From the NCBI GenBank assembly GCA_964606575.1, contig CAZSHA010000002.1, positions 19,362 through 83,361 on the forward strand: a DNA stretch of 64,000 bases, written 5' to 3'. The translations under genes and the position numbers were made by a program. The DNA is from RGIG4576 sp964606575 (lineage in GTDB: Bacteria > Bacteroidota > Bacteroidia > Bacteroidales > Muribaculaceae). Shown here in pieces: positions 1 to 7,154 of the stretch. The notes below the pieces were generated by a model. That model searched no databases and was not told where the DNA came from. It saw nothing but the letters and a program-made list of their open reading frames with translations. Numbering within the stretch: position 1 is the stretch's first letter; the number at the start of each line of letters is the position of its first letter.

Positions 1-155
1 GGCGGATGTCCTATTTCAAGTTTGTAACCTTGTGAAATGTATTCTGGGCAGTCCCAGAAGCTGGCGGTTGGCTCTAGCGTGAGCATGTAGGTGACAACAG
101 CCACTACAAACATGAGCCATCCAAGCGATGTGTTTATTACGTTGTATTTTCTCAT
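1..155 (-). CDS. DUF2723 family membrane protein, N-terminal fragment
   Basis: Only the first 51 or so codons lie in the window; the gene runs off the left edge. The reading begins MRKYNVINTSLGW, has one hydrophobic span (about residues 12-27) and then the stretch ASFWDCPEYI followed by GHPP. That arrangement is the hallmark I know from the start of DUF2723 proteins, large polytopic membrane proteins of Bacteroidetes related to glycosyltransferase C / O-mannosyltransferase folds. The Asp and Glu in WDCPE correspond to the acidic pair at the start of the first periplasmic loop in such enzymes. Function beyond a putative lipid-linked sugar transferase is inference. It diverges from the esterase gene at 434. 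Confidence 0.75.
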   Translation of the reverse strand, partial: MRKYNVINTSLGWLMFVVAVVTYMLTLEPTASFWDCPEYISQGYKLEIGHP

Positions 156-433
156 TATGTTGAGATGAATAATGTTATTTTTCTTTGTTTAAACTGCAAA
201 TCAACAAGCAAAGATAATACAACACGGCTAATTAATCTTTAAATATGCCTAAAAATTAAGATTTTATAATAGGAATAGCCCCTTGGCGATGGGCTGTGGA
301 GAGAAAATTGCGGATATTTTCGTGCTGAAAATAAAAAATATGCGGTATGTTTTGGCACGGTTCGCAGATTATAACTACTTTTGAATGTGCGGAAAATATT
401 TTCCGATAATGAACCGAATAAAATTTGCTTGAT

Positions 434-1714
434 ATGAAAAAAATATTCTTGATTTTATCTTTGGTTATTGCAGTGTGCATGAGCGTTGCAGCTCAACCTC
501 ATTTGTCGAAAGTGCAAGTAATCTTAGTCCCCGACCGTGCTGATGCCTTGTATCATGTGGGCGAGAAAGTGAAAATGAAACTTATGACCTTGGATTGCGG
601 CGTGCCTATCAACGATGCGGTGGTAGATTATGAGGTGAGTGAGGATCTTATGCCTGTGCGTGAAAGCAATACGGTGAAGTTGAAAGGATGCGAAACGATA
701 ATAAGCATTGGCACAATGAAGAAGCCTGGATATTTGCGTGTGAAAGCCAAGGTGAATCATGAGGGCAAAACCTATACAACCCTTTCTACTGTAGGTTTTG
801 ATACAGACAAGCTTGTGCCTACAGTGACTATGCCCGATGACTTCAGGGATTTCTGGAACAAGAATTTGGAAATAGCCAAGAAATTGGATGTGAAGCCAGA
901 AATGGAACTGCTAGCCGACCGTTGCACTAAAAAAGTGAATGTTTATCATGTATCGTATGCTAATATCAACGGTTCTAGGATGTATGGTGTGCTTACTATG
1001 CCAGTTGCCGAAGGCAAATATCCGGCAATTTTGCGTTTACCGGGGGCGGGTGTAGGCAGGAAAGGCGGAGATATAGCTCATGCCGAGAAAGGCGTTATAA
1101 TATTGGAGTTGGGAATCCACGGCATACCTGTTAATTTGAGTGGCAGCGTGTACAACGATTTGGAGAATGGAGTGCTTTCGTCATACTATGTGGACGGTAT
1201 GGACAATCGTGACACTTATTTCTATAAGCGAGTTTATATGGGATGCGTGCGTGGCGTAGATTTCTTGTTGTCTTTGCCTCAATGCAATGGCAAGATTGGC
1301 ACATTGGGCGGAAGCCAAGGCGGGGCGTTGTCTATAGTGACATCGTCGCTTGATAGCCGAGTTGCTGCCACAGCTGTGTATTTCCCTGCTTTCTGCGATA
1401 TGGAGGCGTATACTCATGGTCGTGCCGGCGGTTGGCCTCATGTGTTTAAGTTTAAAGGCAACTGCACTAAGGAGAAATTGAATACAGCCCGTTATTACGA
1501 TGCTTCCAATTTTGCACGCGGATTGAAAGCTCCAGTTTATTATGCGTTCGGATATAACGATATAACTTGCGCTCCTACGTCTACCCAATCAACCTATAAC
1601 GTGATAACCGCGCCAAAGCAAGTGAATATAGGTGAGAACATAGGACACTGGCTATTCCCAGAGCAGAATAATGCTATGTGGGATTGGATTATTGCCGAAC
1701 TGAAGAAACAATAA
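434..1714 (+). CDS. secreted acetyl-xylan esterase-like alpha/beta hydrolase (CE7-like)
   Basis: Predicted exported serine esterase of 426 residues. I chose the ATG at 434 over a TTG at 425 because it gives a clean signal peptide (MKKIFLILSLVIAVCMSVAAQ). An N-terminal beta-sandwich-like region (about 25-130) precedes the hydrolase domain. The nucleophile elbow is GGSQGG (Ser about 294); the Asp is probably in GYNDIT (about 377) and the His in IGHW near the C terminus. A Gly-rich oxyanion segment (LPGAGVGRKGG, about 202) also fits. The family (cephalosporin-C deacetylase / acetyl xylan esterase) removes acetyl groups from sugars; the exact substrate cannot be told. The next gene follows after 20 bases on the same strand. 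Confidence 0.8.
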   Translation: MKKIFLILSLVIAVCMSVAAQPHLSKVQVILVPDRADALYHVGEKVKMKLMTLDCGVPINDAVVDYEVSEDLMPVRESNTVKLKGCETIISIGTMKKPGYLRVKAKVNHEGKTYTTLSTVGFDTDKLVPTVTMPDDFRDFWNKNLEIAKKLDVKPEMELLADRCTKKVNVYHVSYANINGSRMYGVLTMPVAEGKYPAILRLPGAGVGRKGGDIAHAEKGVIILELGIHGIPVNLSGSVYNDLENGVLSSYYVDGMDNRDTYFYKRVYMGCVRGVDFLLSLPQCNGKIGTLGGSQGGALSIVTSSLDSRVAATAVYFPAFCDMEAYTHGRAGGWPHVFKFKGNCTKEKLNTARYYDASNFARGLKAPVYYAFGYNDITCAPTSTQSTYNVITAPKQVNIGENIGHWLFPEQNNAMWDWIIAELKKQ

Positions 1715-1734
1715 CAAGATAATGCCGTAGCCTT

Positions 1735-2211
1735 ATGGATATAGTTTTGATCGTTTTGGCAGGGCTTTGCTTTATTCTCGGCTTTTTAGGCTGTGTGTTG
1801 CCGGCTTTGCCTGGTCCTCCACTTAGTTATGTGGCAATGTGGTTGTTGCAGTGGAGCGGTTATGTGCATTTCAGCACCACCTCGTTGGTGGTATGGGCGT
1901 TAGTGACTATTGCCGTCACGGTGATAGATTTCTTGCTCACACCGTGGATGACCAAGCGTTTCGGTGGAAGTAAAGCAGGAAGTTGGGGGTCGATGATAGG
2001 ACTAGTGGTGGGAATGTTCTTGCCTTGGCCTGTGGGACCGTTGATTGGTCCTTTTGCAGGAGCGCTGTTAGGTGAGATATTAGTGAGCAGGAAAGATACC
2101 GCATCGGCTACGCATGCCGCATTAGGCTCGTTCTTGTCGTTCTTCGTAGGCACTGGCATCAAGCTGCTGGCATGCGGAGGTATGCTAGCAGCATCCATCA
2201 TAGCTATTTAA
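1735..2211 (+). CDS. DUF456 domain-containing membrane protein
   Basis: A 158-residue integral membrane protein. It opens with a hydrophobic helix carrying the family signature GFLGCVLPALPGPPLSYVA (about 19-37), followed by three or four further hydrophobic segments with Gly-rich turns (GSWGSMIGLVVGMFLPWPVGPLIGPFAGALLGE). Both are typical of DUF456, a widespread family without an established function. It sits between the esterase and the histidine kinase with 20- and 27-base gaps, so the three may be cotranscribed; no terminator separates them. Confidence 0.85.
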   Translation: MDIVLIVLAGLCFILGFLGCVLPALPGPPLSYVAMWLLQWSGYVHFSTTSLVVWALVTIAVTVIDFLLTPWMTKRFGGSKAGSWGSMIGLVVGMFLPWPVGPLIGPFAGALLGEILVSRKDTASATHAALGSFLSFFVGTGIKLLACGGMLAASIIAI

Positions 2212-2238
2212 TAACTTTGTGAATCGAAAAAGGAAAAC

Positions 2239-3447
2239 ATGGCATTTCATAGTATATACGACTCTCGTAGAGTGTGGAAAGTGGCTTTGATAGCCGTTTC
2301 GCTCTTGCTGGTGGGCAATTTTGTCTATTTCTCCAATGACTTGGTCACCGACTTGTCGGAGCAAGAGCGTGACCGTATGCAGATATGGGCTGATGCTACT
2401 AAAGAACTAGCCACCATGTCCTATGCCGACTCTACAGCCGTCACAAATGTCAATTTCTTGTTAAGTATCATCGAGGCTAACGATAATATTCCGGTTCTGC
2501 TTGTCGATGAGAATGATAATATTTTGCTTCATCGTAATTTTAAGTTGCCTGACCCGTCGGACAGCCTAGGCGGCTTGTATGACATATCTCCCATAAACAA
2601 GGAATTTCTGGAAGGAAAATTGAAGAACCTGAAAAAGACATCCAATGTAATCGACATCCAGATTGACGATGGCATTACCCAGCATTTGTATTACGAAGAT
2701 TCCACGCTGTTGAGGCGGTTACTTTTCTATCCCTATGTGCTGTTGGGGGCACTTGTGGTCTTTGTGCTTGTGGTTTATTTCGCCTTAGTGAGCATCAAGA
2801 AAGCCGAGCAAAACAAGGTGTGGGTGGGATTGTCCAAGGAAACGGCTCACCAGTTGGGAACACCCATATCGTCGCTTATGGCATGGATGCAGATGTTGGA
2901 AATATCGGAAGTAGACAAGTCGATAGTAGAGGATATGAACAAGGACGTACACCGATTGTCCGTTATTGCCGACCGATTCTCTAAGATAGGCTCTAAACCC
3001 GAGATGGAATTGGTGTTTATCAACGAGTCGGTTGTAAACAGCCTAGAGTACATGCGTACCCGCATATCACAGCGAGTGAAACTCACCATAAACACGGCAA
3101 AGGAGGAGTGCGGAACGCTTTTGTGCCTATCGCTCTTTGAGTGGGTTATGGAGAACCTCACCAAAAATGCTGTTGATGCGATGCAAGGCGCCGGTGCTAT
3201 AGATGTTACGGTGTCGAGCAACACTAATATGATTTGTATCGATATTACCGACACAGGCAAAGGAATAGCCAGAAAAAATTTTAAGACGGTGTTTAATCCT
3301 GGTTATACTACCAAGAAACGTGGTTGGGGGCTTGGTCTGACTCTAGTGAAACGTATTATTGAAGAATATCATGGCGGTCGCATATACGTTAAGGATTCGG
3401 AAATAGGCAAAGGAACAACATTCCGTATAGAGTTACCCAAAAAATAG
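2239..3447 (+). CDS. membrane sensor histidine kinase (orphan)
   Basis: A 402-residue two-span sensor kinase. TM1 is at about 13-31 and TM2 at about 161-186, leaving an extracytoplasmic sensor domain of about 125 residues. No HAMP is obvious. The H-box reads AHQLGTPISSLMAW, with phospho-acceptor His204. The N-box (MENLTKNAVDAM, about 304-315), G1 box (DTGKGI) and G2 box (GWGLGLTLVKRI) of the HATPase_c domain are intact, so it should autophosphorylate. No response regulator is encoded nearby, so its partner is elsewhere. The ligand is unknown. Confidence 0.9.
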   Translation: MAFHSIYDSRRVWKVALIAVSLLLVGNFVYFSNDLVTDLSEQERDRMQIWADATKELATMSYADSTAVTNVNFLLSIIEANDNIPVLLVDENDNILLHRNFKLPDPSDSLGGLYDISPINKEFLEGKLKNLKKTSNVIDIQIDDGITQHLYYEDSTLLRRLLFYPYVLLGALVVFVLVVYFALVSIKKAEQNKVWVGLSKETAHQLGTPISSLMAWMQMLEISEVDKSIVEDMNKDVHRLSVIADRFSKIGSKPEMELVFINESVVNSLEYMRTRISQRVKLTINTAKEECGTLLCLSLFEWVMENLTKNAVDAMQGAGAIDVTVSSNTNMICIDITDTGKGIARKNFKTVFNPGYTTKKRGWGLGLTLVKRIIEEYHGGRIYVKDSEIGKGTTFRIELPKK

Positions 3448-3657
3448 GAAAAATCAGCTTGATTAACATTTTTAAATTAGGCAGGTAAAAAGATTACGCA
3501 TTATACCTACCTTTGTACCTTATTATCAAATAATAAGGATATTTTACATATATGAGCGAGAGGCTGTTATGAAATTTTCAATCAATCTATTAAGCCAAAA
3601 TTTTCGTAAAAGTATACGATATTACAATTGACATATTTATTTACTAATTCATCAATT

Positions 3658-3780
3658 ATGCAAAAACTAGCATTAAAATTGTTATTGTTGCTCACCGTAT
3701 TTGTGGGTGGCAATGTTTTTGCGTATGCTGAAAAAGCGAAATTAAGACTTTGGAGTAAAAGAAAAACGCTAACTTGTTGA
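3658..3780 (+). CDS. possible 40-residue exported peptide or gene remnant
   Basis: A short reading frame starting MQKLALKLLLLLTVFVGG and continuing NVFAYAEKAK has a textbook signal peptide (basic start, Leu-rich core, small residues before an AYA-E site), then only about 15 residues (LRLWSKRKTLTC) before TGA. A TACCTTTG -7-like box lies upstream near 3508. The 3' end runs into the inverted repeat that serves as the tRNA terminator on the other strand. It may be a tiny secreted peptide, or a truncated exported-protein gene whose 3' part was replaced by the tRNA region. No family assigned. Confidence 0.3.
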   Translation: MQKLALKLLLLLTVFVGGNVFAYAEKAKLRLWSKRKTLTC

Positions 3781-3792
3781 AAGTCAGCGTTT
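3764..3792 (-). terminator. terminator of the tRNA(CAU) gene
   Basis: A 12-base inverted repeat with one mismatch (AAACGCTAACTT at 3764-3775, AAGTCAGCGTTT at 3781-3792) lies just past the tRNA 3' end. Read on the minus strand it is followed by TTTTCTTTTAC, the form of an intrinsic terminator. Confidence 0.65.
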
Positions 3793-3797
3793 CGATG

Positions 3798-3871
3798 TGG
3801 TCCCACTTGGGCTTGAACCAAGGACCCCCTGATTATGAGTCAGATGCTCTAACCAACTGAGCTATAGGACC
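3798..3871 (-). tRNA. tRNA with CAU anticodon (Met elongator, or Ile2)
   Basis: 74 nt. Acceptor stem GGTCCTA pairs with TGGGACC (one G-T pair), discriminator A; D-arm AGCTCAGTTGGTTAGAGC; anticodon loop CTCATAA with anticodon CAT closed by a CTGA/TCAG stem; T-arm contains GGTTCAAGCCC. CCA is not encoded. CAU tRNAs serve either as elongator Met or, after lysidine modification, as Ile(AUA). Sequence alone does not settle which, although the presence of the full GGTTAGAGCAT D-arm is compatible with both. It is not the initiator type, which has three G-C pairs at the base of the anticodon stem. Confidence 0.92.
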
Positions 3872-3902
3872 TGCTTTTTCTAGTTGCCTTGAAAAGCGAG
3901 TA

Positions 3903-3934
3903 CAAAGGTATGCTATTTATTTGAAAATTGCAAA
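3903..3934 (-). promoter_or_regulatory. promoter of the tRNA(CAU) gene
   Basis: On the minus strand TTTG (complement of 3931-3934) is followed after 20 bases by TACCTTTG (complement of 3903-3910). This matches the Bacteroidetes primary-sigma consensus TTTG-N19/20-TAnnTTTG, about 32 bases upstream of the tRNA 5' end. Confidence 0.7.
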
Positions 3935-3988
3935 TCTTATGCCTTTACTTTTTCAAAAAATGTGTTTTGGAACGATTTTCGGGCGTAA

Positions 3989-5362
3989 TCATTGTTCTTT
4001 CGACATGCTTGTCGCAAGTTTGTTGATTTTCTTCATCTGGAAGATAATCATTATTGTGGTTACAAGAGTTGCCACGAAATCAGATACGGAGTAGGCAGTC
4101 CATATTCCTGTGAGTCCGAACATTTTTGATAATATGTATATTAGTGGCAAAAGGAATAGGATTTGGCGGGTGAGGCTTAAAAAGATTGATTTGCCTGCGA
4201 GTCCTAGTGATTGGAACAAGTTGGTAGATACAATCTGGAATCCTACAGCCCAAAATATTACAGTCCCGATGCGTAAAGCAACGGCTGTTTTCTGTATTAG
4301 CTCGGCATCGGTGGTGAACACTCGGGCAATATATTCTGGAAATAATTGGGCTACTAAACAACCGATAAAAGTGACTGCAGACGATGCCGCCACAGAAAGC
4401 CAATAAGCCTTTTTCAAACGGTTGAATTTGCGCGCTCCATAGTTGAAACCGATAATGGGCTGCATGCCTTGCGTGATACCGACAACAACCATAACAAGCA
4501 GTTGAGCGTAGGTCATGAGTATGCCTAACGCACCTACGGCATCATCACCGCCATAGGAGTGCAGTAGGTTGTTCACAATGCCGTTTAACGCGCTGCCTGC
4601 CATGTTCACCACGAAAGGAGCTGCACCGATGGCTGTAATAGAGGTGAATATGCTCCAGTGCAAGCGGTAAATACCAGGTTTGAAGTGTAATTCGCTCTTT
4701 TTAGAGAAGAAATGGGACATGACAAAGAGCATTGAAATGGTCATAGCAATATCGGTTGCTATTGCGGCTCCTTTTATACCCAAGCCGAGCCAGAAAATGA
4801 AAGCGGGTGCTAAAATCACGTTCATTCCTGCGCCGATAAACATAGTCACCATGGCACGTGTAGGGTAACCCGATGCACGCATTATGTTGTTGAACGAGAA
4901 ACAAAGGTTCATCATCAACATACCTGGAAGAATGTAAGCCATAAAGTCGTGAGCATAGGGCAGGGTTACATCGCTAGCTCCAAAGAGTCTTAGGATGTCG
5001 TCTAAGAATATGGCAAACAACGTAATGTAGATTGCACCGAATAAGAGTGTTAGCACAAGGCTGTTGCCTAGTATCATTTCAGCCTTACGCTTATCGTTCT
5101 GTCCAAGCACGATTGAAATGCGTGCAGCCGCACCAGCTCCTATAAGTGTTCCGACTGCAGCCGAAAGATTCATTACAGGAAATGTGATAGCCAGTCCGGC
5201 AATAGCATCGCTGCCAACACCTTGTCCTATGAATATGCGGTCTACGATGTTATAAAGCTGCATCACTACTATACCCACTATTGCGGGCAGACTATATTGC
5301 CATAGTAATTTTCCTATCGATTCGTTCCCTAATTGAAGCATTTTATTGCTATTATCTTCCAT
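3989..5362 (-). CDS. MATE family efflux transporter
   Basis: A 457-residue polytopic inner-membrane protein with about 12 hydrophobic segments in two related halves, starting MEDNSNKMLQLGNESIGKLLWQYSLPAI. This opening, together with DRIFIGQGVGSDAIAGLAI and a second-half repeat containing GMQPIIGFNYGA, is characteristic of MATE proteins, which export cationic compounds in exchange for Na+ or H+. The frame stays open 20 codons further upstream, but I start at 5362: this Met matches family starts, has AAGAGGAAT before it, and the upstream part overlaps a TACCTTTG -7 box (5390-5397). Substrate unknown. It converges on the tRNA and stands alone. Confidence 0.9.
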   Translation of the reverse strand: MEDNSNKMLQLGNESIGKLLWQYSLPAIVGIVVMQLYNIVDRIFIGQGVGSDAIAGLAITFPVMNLSAAVGTLIGAGAAARISIVLGQNDKRKAEMILGNSLVLTLLFGAIYITLFAIFLDDILRLFGASDVTLPYAHDFMAYILPGMLMMNLCFSFNNIMRASGYPTRAMVTMFIGAGMNVILAPAFIFWLGLGIKGAAIATDIAMTISMLFVMSHFFSKKSELHFKPGIYRLHWSIFTSITAIGAAPFVVNMAGSALNGIVNNLLHSYGGDDAVGALGILMTYAQLLVMVVVGITQGMQPIIGFNYGARKFNRLKKAYWLSVAASSAVTFIGCLVAQLFPEYIARVFTTDAELIQKTAVALRIGTVIFWAVGFQIVSTNLFQSLGLAGKSIFLSLTRQILFLLPLIYILSKMFGLTGIWTAYSVSDFVATLVTTIMIIFQMKKINKLATSMSKEQ

Positions 5363-5513
5363 ATCTATTCCTCTTCTTTTTTTGCGGAGCAAAGGTACTG
5401 AATAATTGTATAAAAACTGCATCCTACCGTTAAAAAAGTAATTTTTTTATGGCTTTTCGTCATTTTTGTGTAAGTTTGTAAAACTATCTCAAAATGCGTT
5501 AATCGTAAGGACG

Positions 5514-7082
5514 ATGATTTACAAATATGACTATCTCGTTATCGGTTCTGGTATAGCCGGAATGAGCTTTGCTTTGAAAGTGGCAAAGACTGGAAAAGTT
5601 GCTTTAGTATGTAAAACTACGCTAGATGAGGCTAACACAGCATTGGCGCAGGGTGGCGTGGCTTCGGTAACAAACACGTTTGTCGACAATTTCGACAAAC
5701 ACATAAAAGATACAATGATTGCAGGCGACTGGTTGAGCGACCGGGCTGCTGTCGAGAAGGTTGTAACGGAAGCACCGTCGCAGATTCAGGAACTAATTCG
5801 ATGGGGAGTAGATTTCGATAAAAACGAGAATGGTGAATTTGATTTGCATCGTGAGGGTGGACACTCCGAGTTCCGTATCCTGCATCACCAAGACAACACT
5901 GGTTTTGAGATTCAAGAAAGCCTGATAAAGGCAGTTAGGACAAATCCTAATATAGATGTCTACGAGCGTCATTTTGCGGTGGAAATATGCACACAACACC
6001 ATTTAGGTAAGATTGTAACCCGCCGTACACCCGATATTACTTGCTATGGAGCTTATGTGCTTGATGAGGAGAGCGGCAGGGTCGATACATTCCTTTCAAA
6101 AGTTACCCTTATGGCTACCGGTGGCTGTGGAGCCGTTTATCGCACTACCACCAACCCGCTGGTTGCAACTGGCGACGGAATAGCTATGGTCTACCGTGCA
6201 AAGGGTACTGTTCAAGATATGGAGTTTGTCCAATTTCACCCCACAGCCCTCTATCATCCTGGCGACCGTCCGTCGTTCCTAATCACAGAGGCAATGCGTG
6301 GCTACGGAGCGGTGCTTCGCACGCTCGATGGCAAGGAGTTCATGCACAAGTATGACGAACGTCTGTCGTTAGCACCTCGTGATATAGTGGCTCGTGCCAT
6401 TGACAATGAGATGAAAATGCGTGGTGATGACCATGTATATCTTGATGTTACGCATAAAGATCCAGAGGAAACAAAACACCATTTCCCTAATATATACAAG
6501 AAATGTTTAAGCCTTGGTATTGACATCACCAAGGATTATATTCCTGTGGCTCCAGCCGCGCATTATCTATGTGGCGGTATCAAAGTCGACCTTAACGCAT
6601 GTTCTTCTATCCAGAGGCTATATGCTGTGGGCGAATGTTCTTGTACGGGGCTTCATGGCGGCAACCGCCTGGCTTCAAATTCTCTGATAGAAGCTGTAGT
6701 CTATGCCGATGCGGCAGCTAAACATTCAATGGCTCATATAGGTGAATATTCTTATCGTGAGGATATTCCCGAATGGAACGATGATGGAACACAGCATCCT
6801 GAGGAAATGGTGCTTATCACGCAAAGCGAGAAAGAGGTGGGGCAGATTATGGGTACATACGTGGGTATAGTGCGTAGCAATCTGCGTCTTGACCGTGCAT
6901 GGAACCGTCTTGATATTCTTTATGAAGAAACCGAGAAATTGTTCAAGTCAAGCAAGGTGTCACGTAAGATATGCGAGTTGAGAAACATTATCAATGTGGG
7001 CTATCTTATCATGCGTCAAGCAAAGGAACGCCACGAGTCCCGAGGACTTCACTACACCATCGACTATCCTCCCCAAAAATAA
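5514..7082 (+). CDS. nadB: L-aspartate oxidase
   Basis: Flavoenzyme of 522 residues that oxidises L-aspartate to iminoaspartate, the first step of de novo NAD synthesis in the cytoplasm. The FAD-binding motif GSGIAGMSFALKVA lies at about 11-24. Further family marks are NTALAQGGVA (about 43), HREGGHSEFRI, QFHPTALY, GGIKVD and TGLHGGNRLASNSLIEAVVYA, all intact; an Arg-rich C-terminal helical domain follows. The ATG at 5514 is preferred over an upstream in-frame start because it sits directly before the FAD domain; TAAGTTTG at 5471-5478 is a likely -7 element. nadA and nadC are not adjacent. Confidence 0.95.
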   Translation: MIYKYDYLVIGSGIAGMSFALKVAKTGKVALVCKTTLDEANTALAQGGVASVTNTFVDNFDKHIKDTMIAGDWLSDRAAVEKVVTEAPSQIQELIRWGVDFDKNENGEFDLHREGGHSEFRILHHQDNTGFEIQESLIKAVRTNPNIDVYERHFAVEICTQHHLGKIVTRRTPDITCYGAYVLDEESGRVDTFLSKVTLMATGGCGAVYRTTTNPLVATGDGIAMVYRAKGTVQDMEFVQFHPTALYHPGDRPSFLITEAMRGYGAVLRTLDGKEFMHKYDERLSLAPRDIVARAIDNEMKMRGDDHVYLDVTHKDPEETKHHFPNIYKKCLSLGIDITKDYIPVAPAAHYLCGGIKVDLNACSSIQRLYAVGECSCTGLHGGNRLASNSLIEAVVYADAAAKHSMAHIGEYSYREDIPEWNDDGTQHPEEMVLITQSEKEVGQIMGTYVGIVRSNLRLDRAWNRLDILYEETEKLFKSSKVSRKICELRNIINVGYLIMRQAKERHESRGLHYTIDYPPQK

Positions 7083-7085
7083 CAT

Positions 7086-7152
7086 TTACCGTATAAAGTC
7101 TAAAAGCAAGTTATCCCCTGTCAAAAAACTGGGGATAACAATTGTACGGTAA
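7086..7152. terminator. nested inverted repeats between nadB and the R-M gene
   Basis: An outer repeat TTACCGTA / TACGGTAA (7086-7093, 7145-7152) encloses a perfect inner repeat GTTATCCCC / GGGGATAAC (7110-7118, 7131-7139) around an A-rich loop. It fills the gap between the ends of two convergent genes, which suggests a bidirectional terminator. Confidence 0.6.
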
Positions 7153-7154
7153 TT

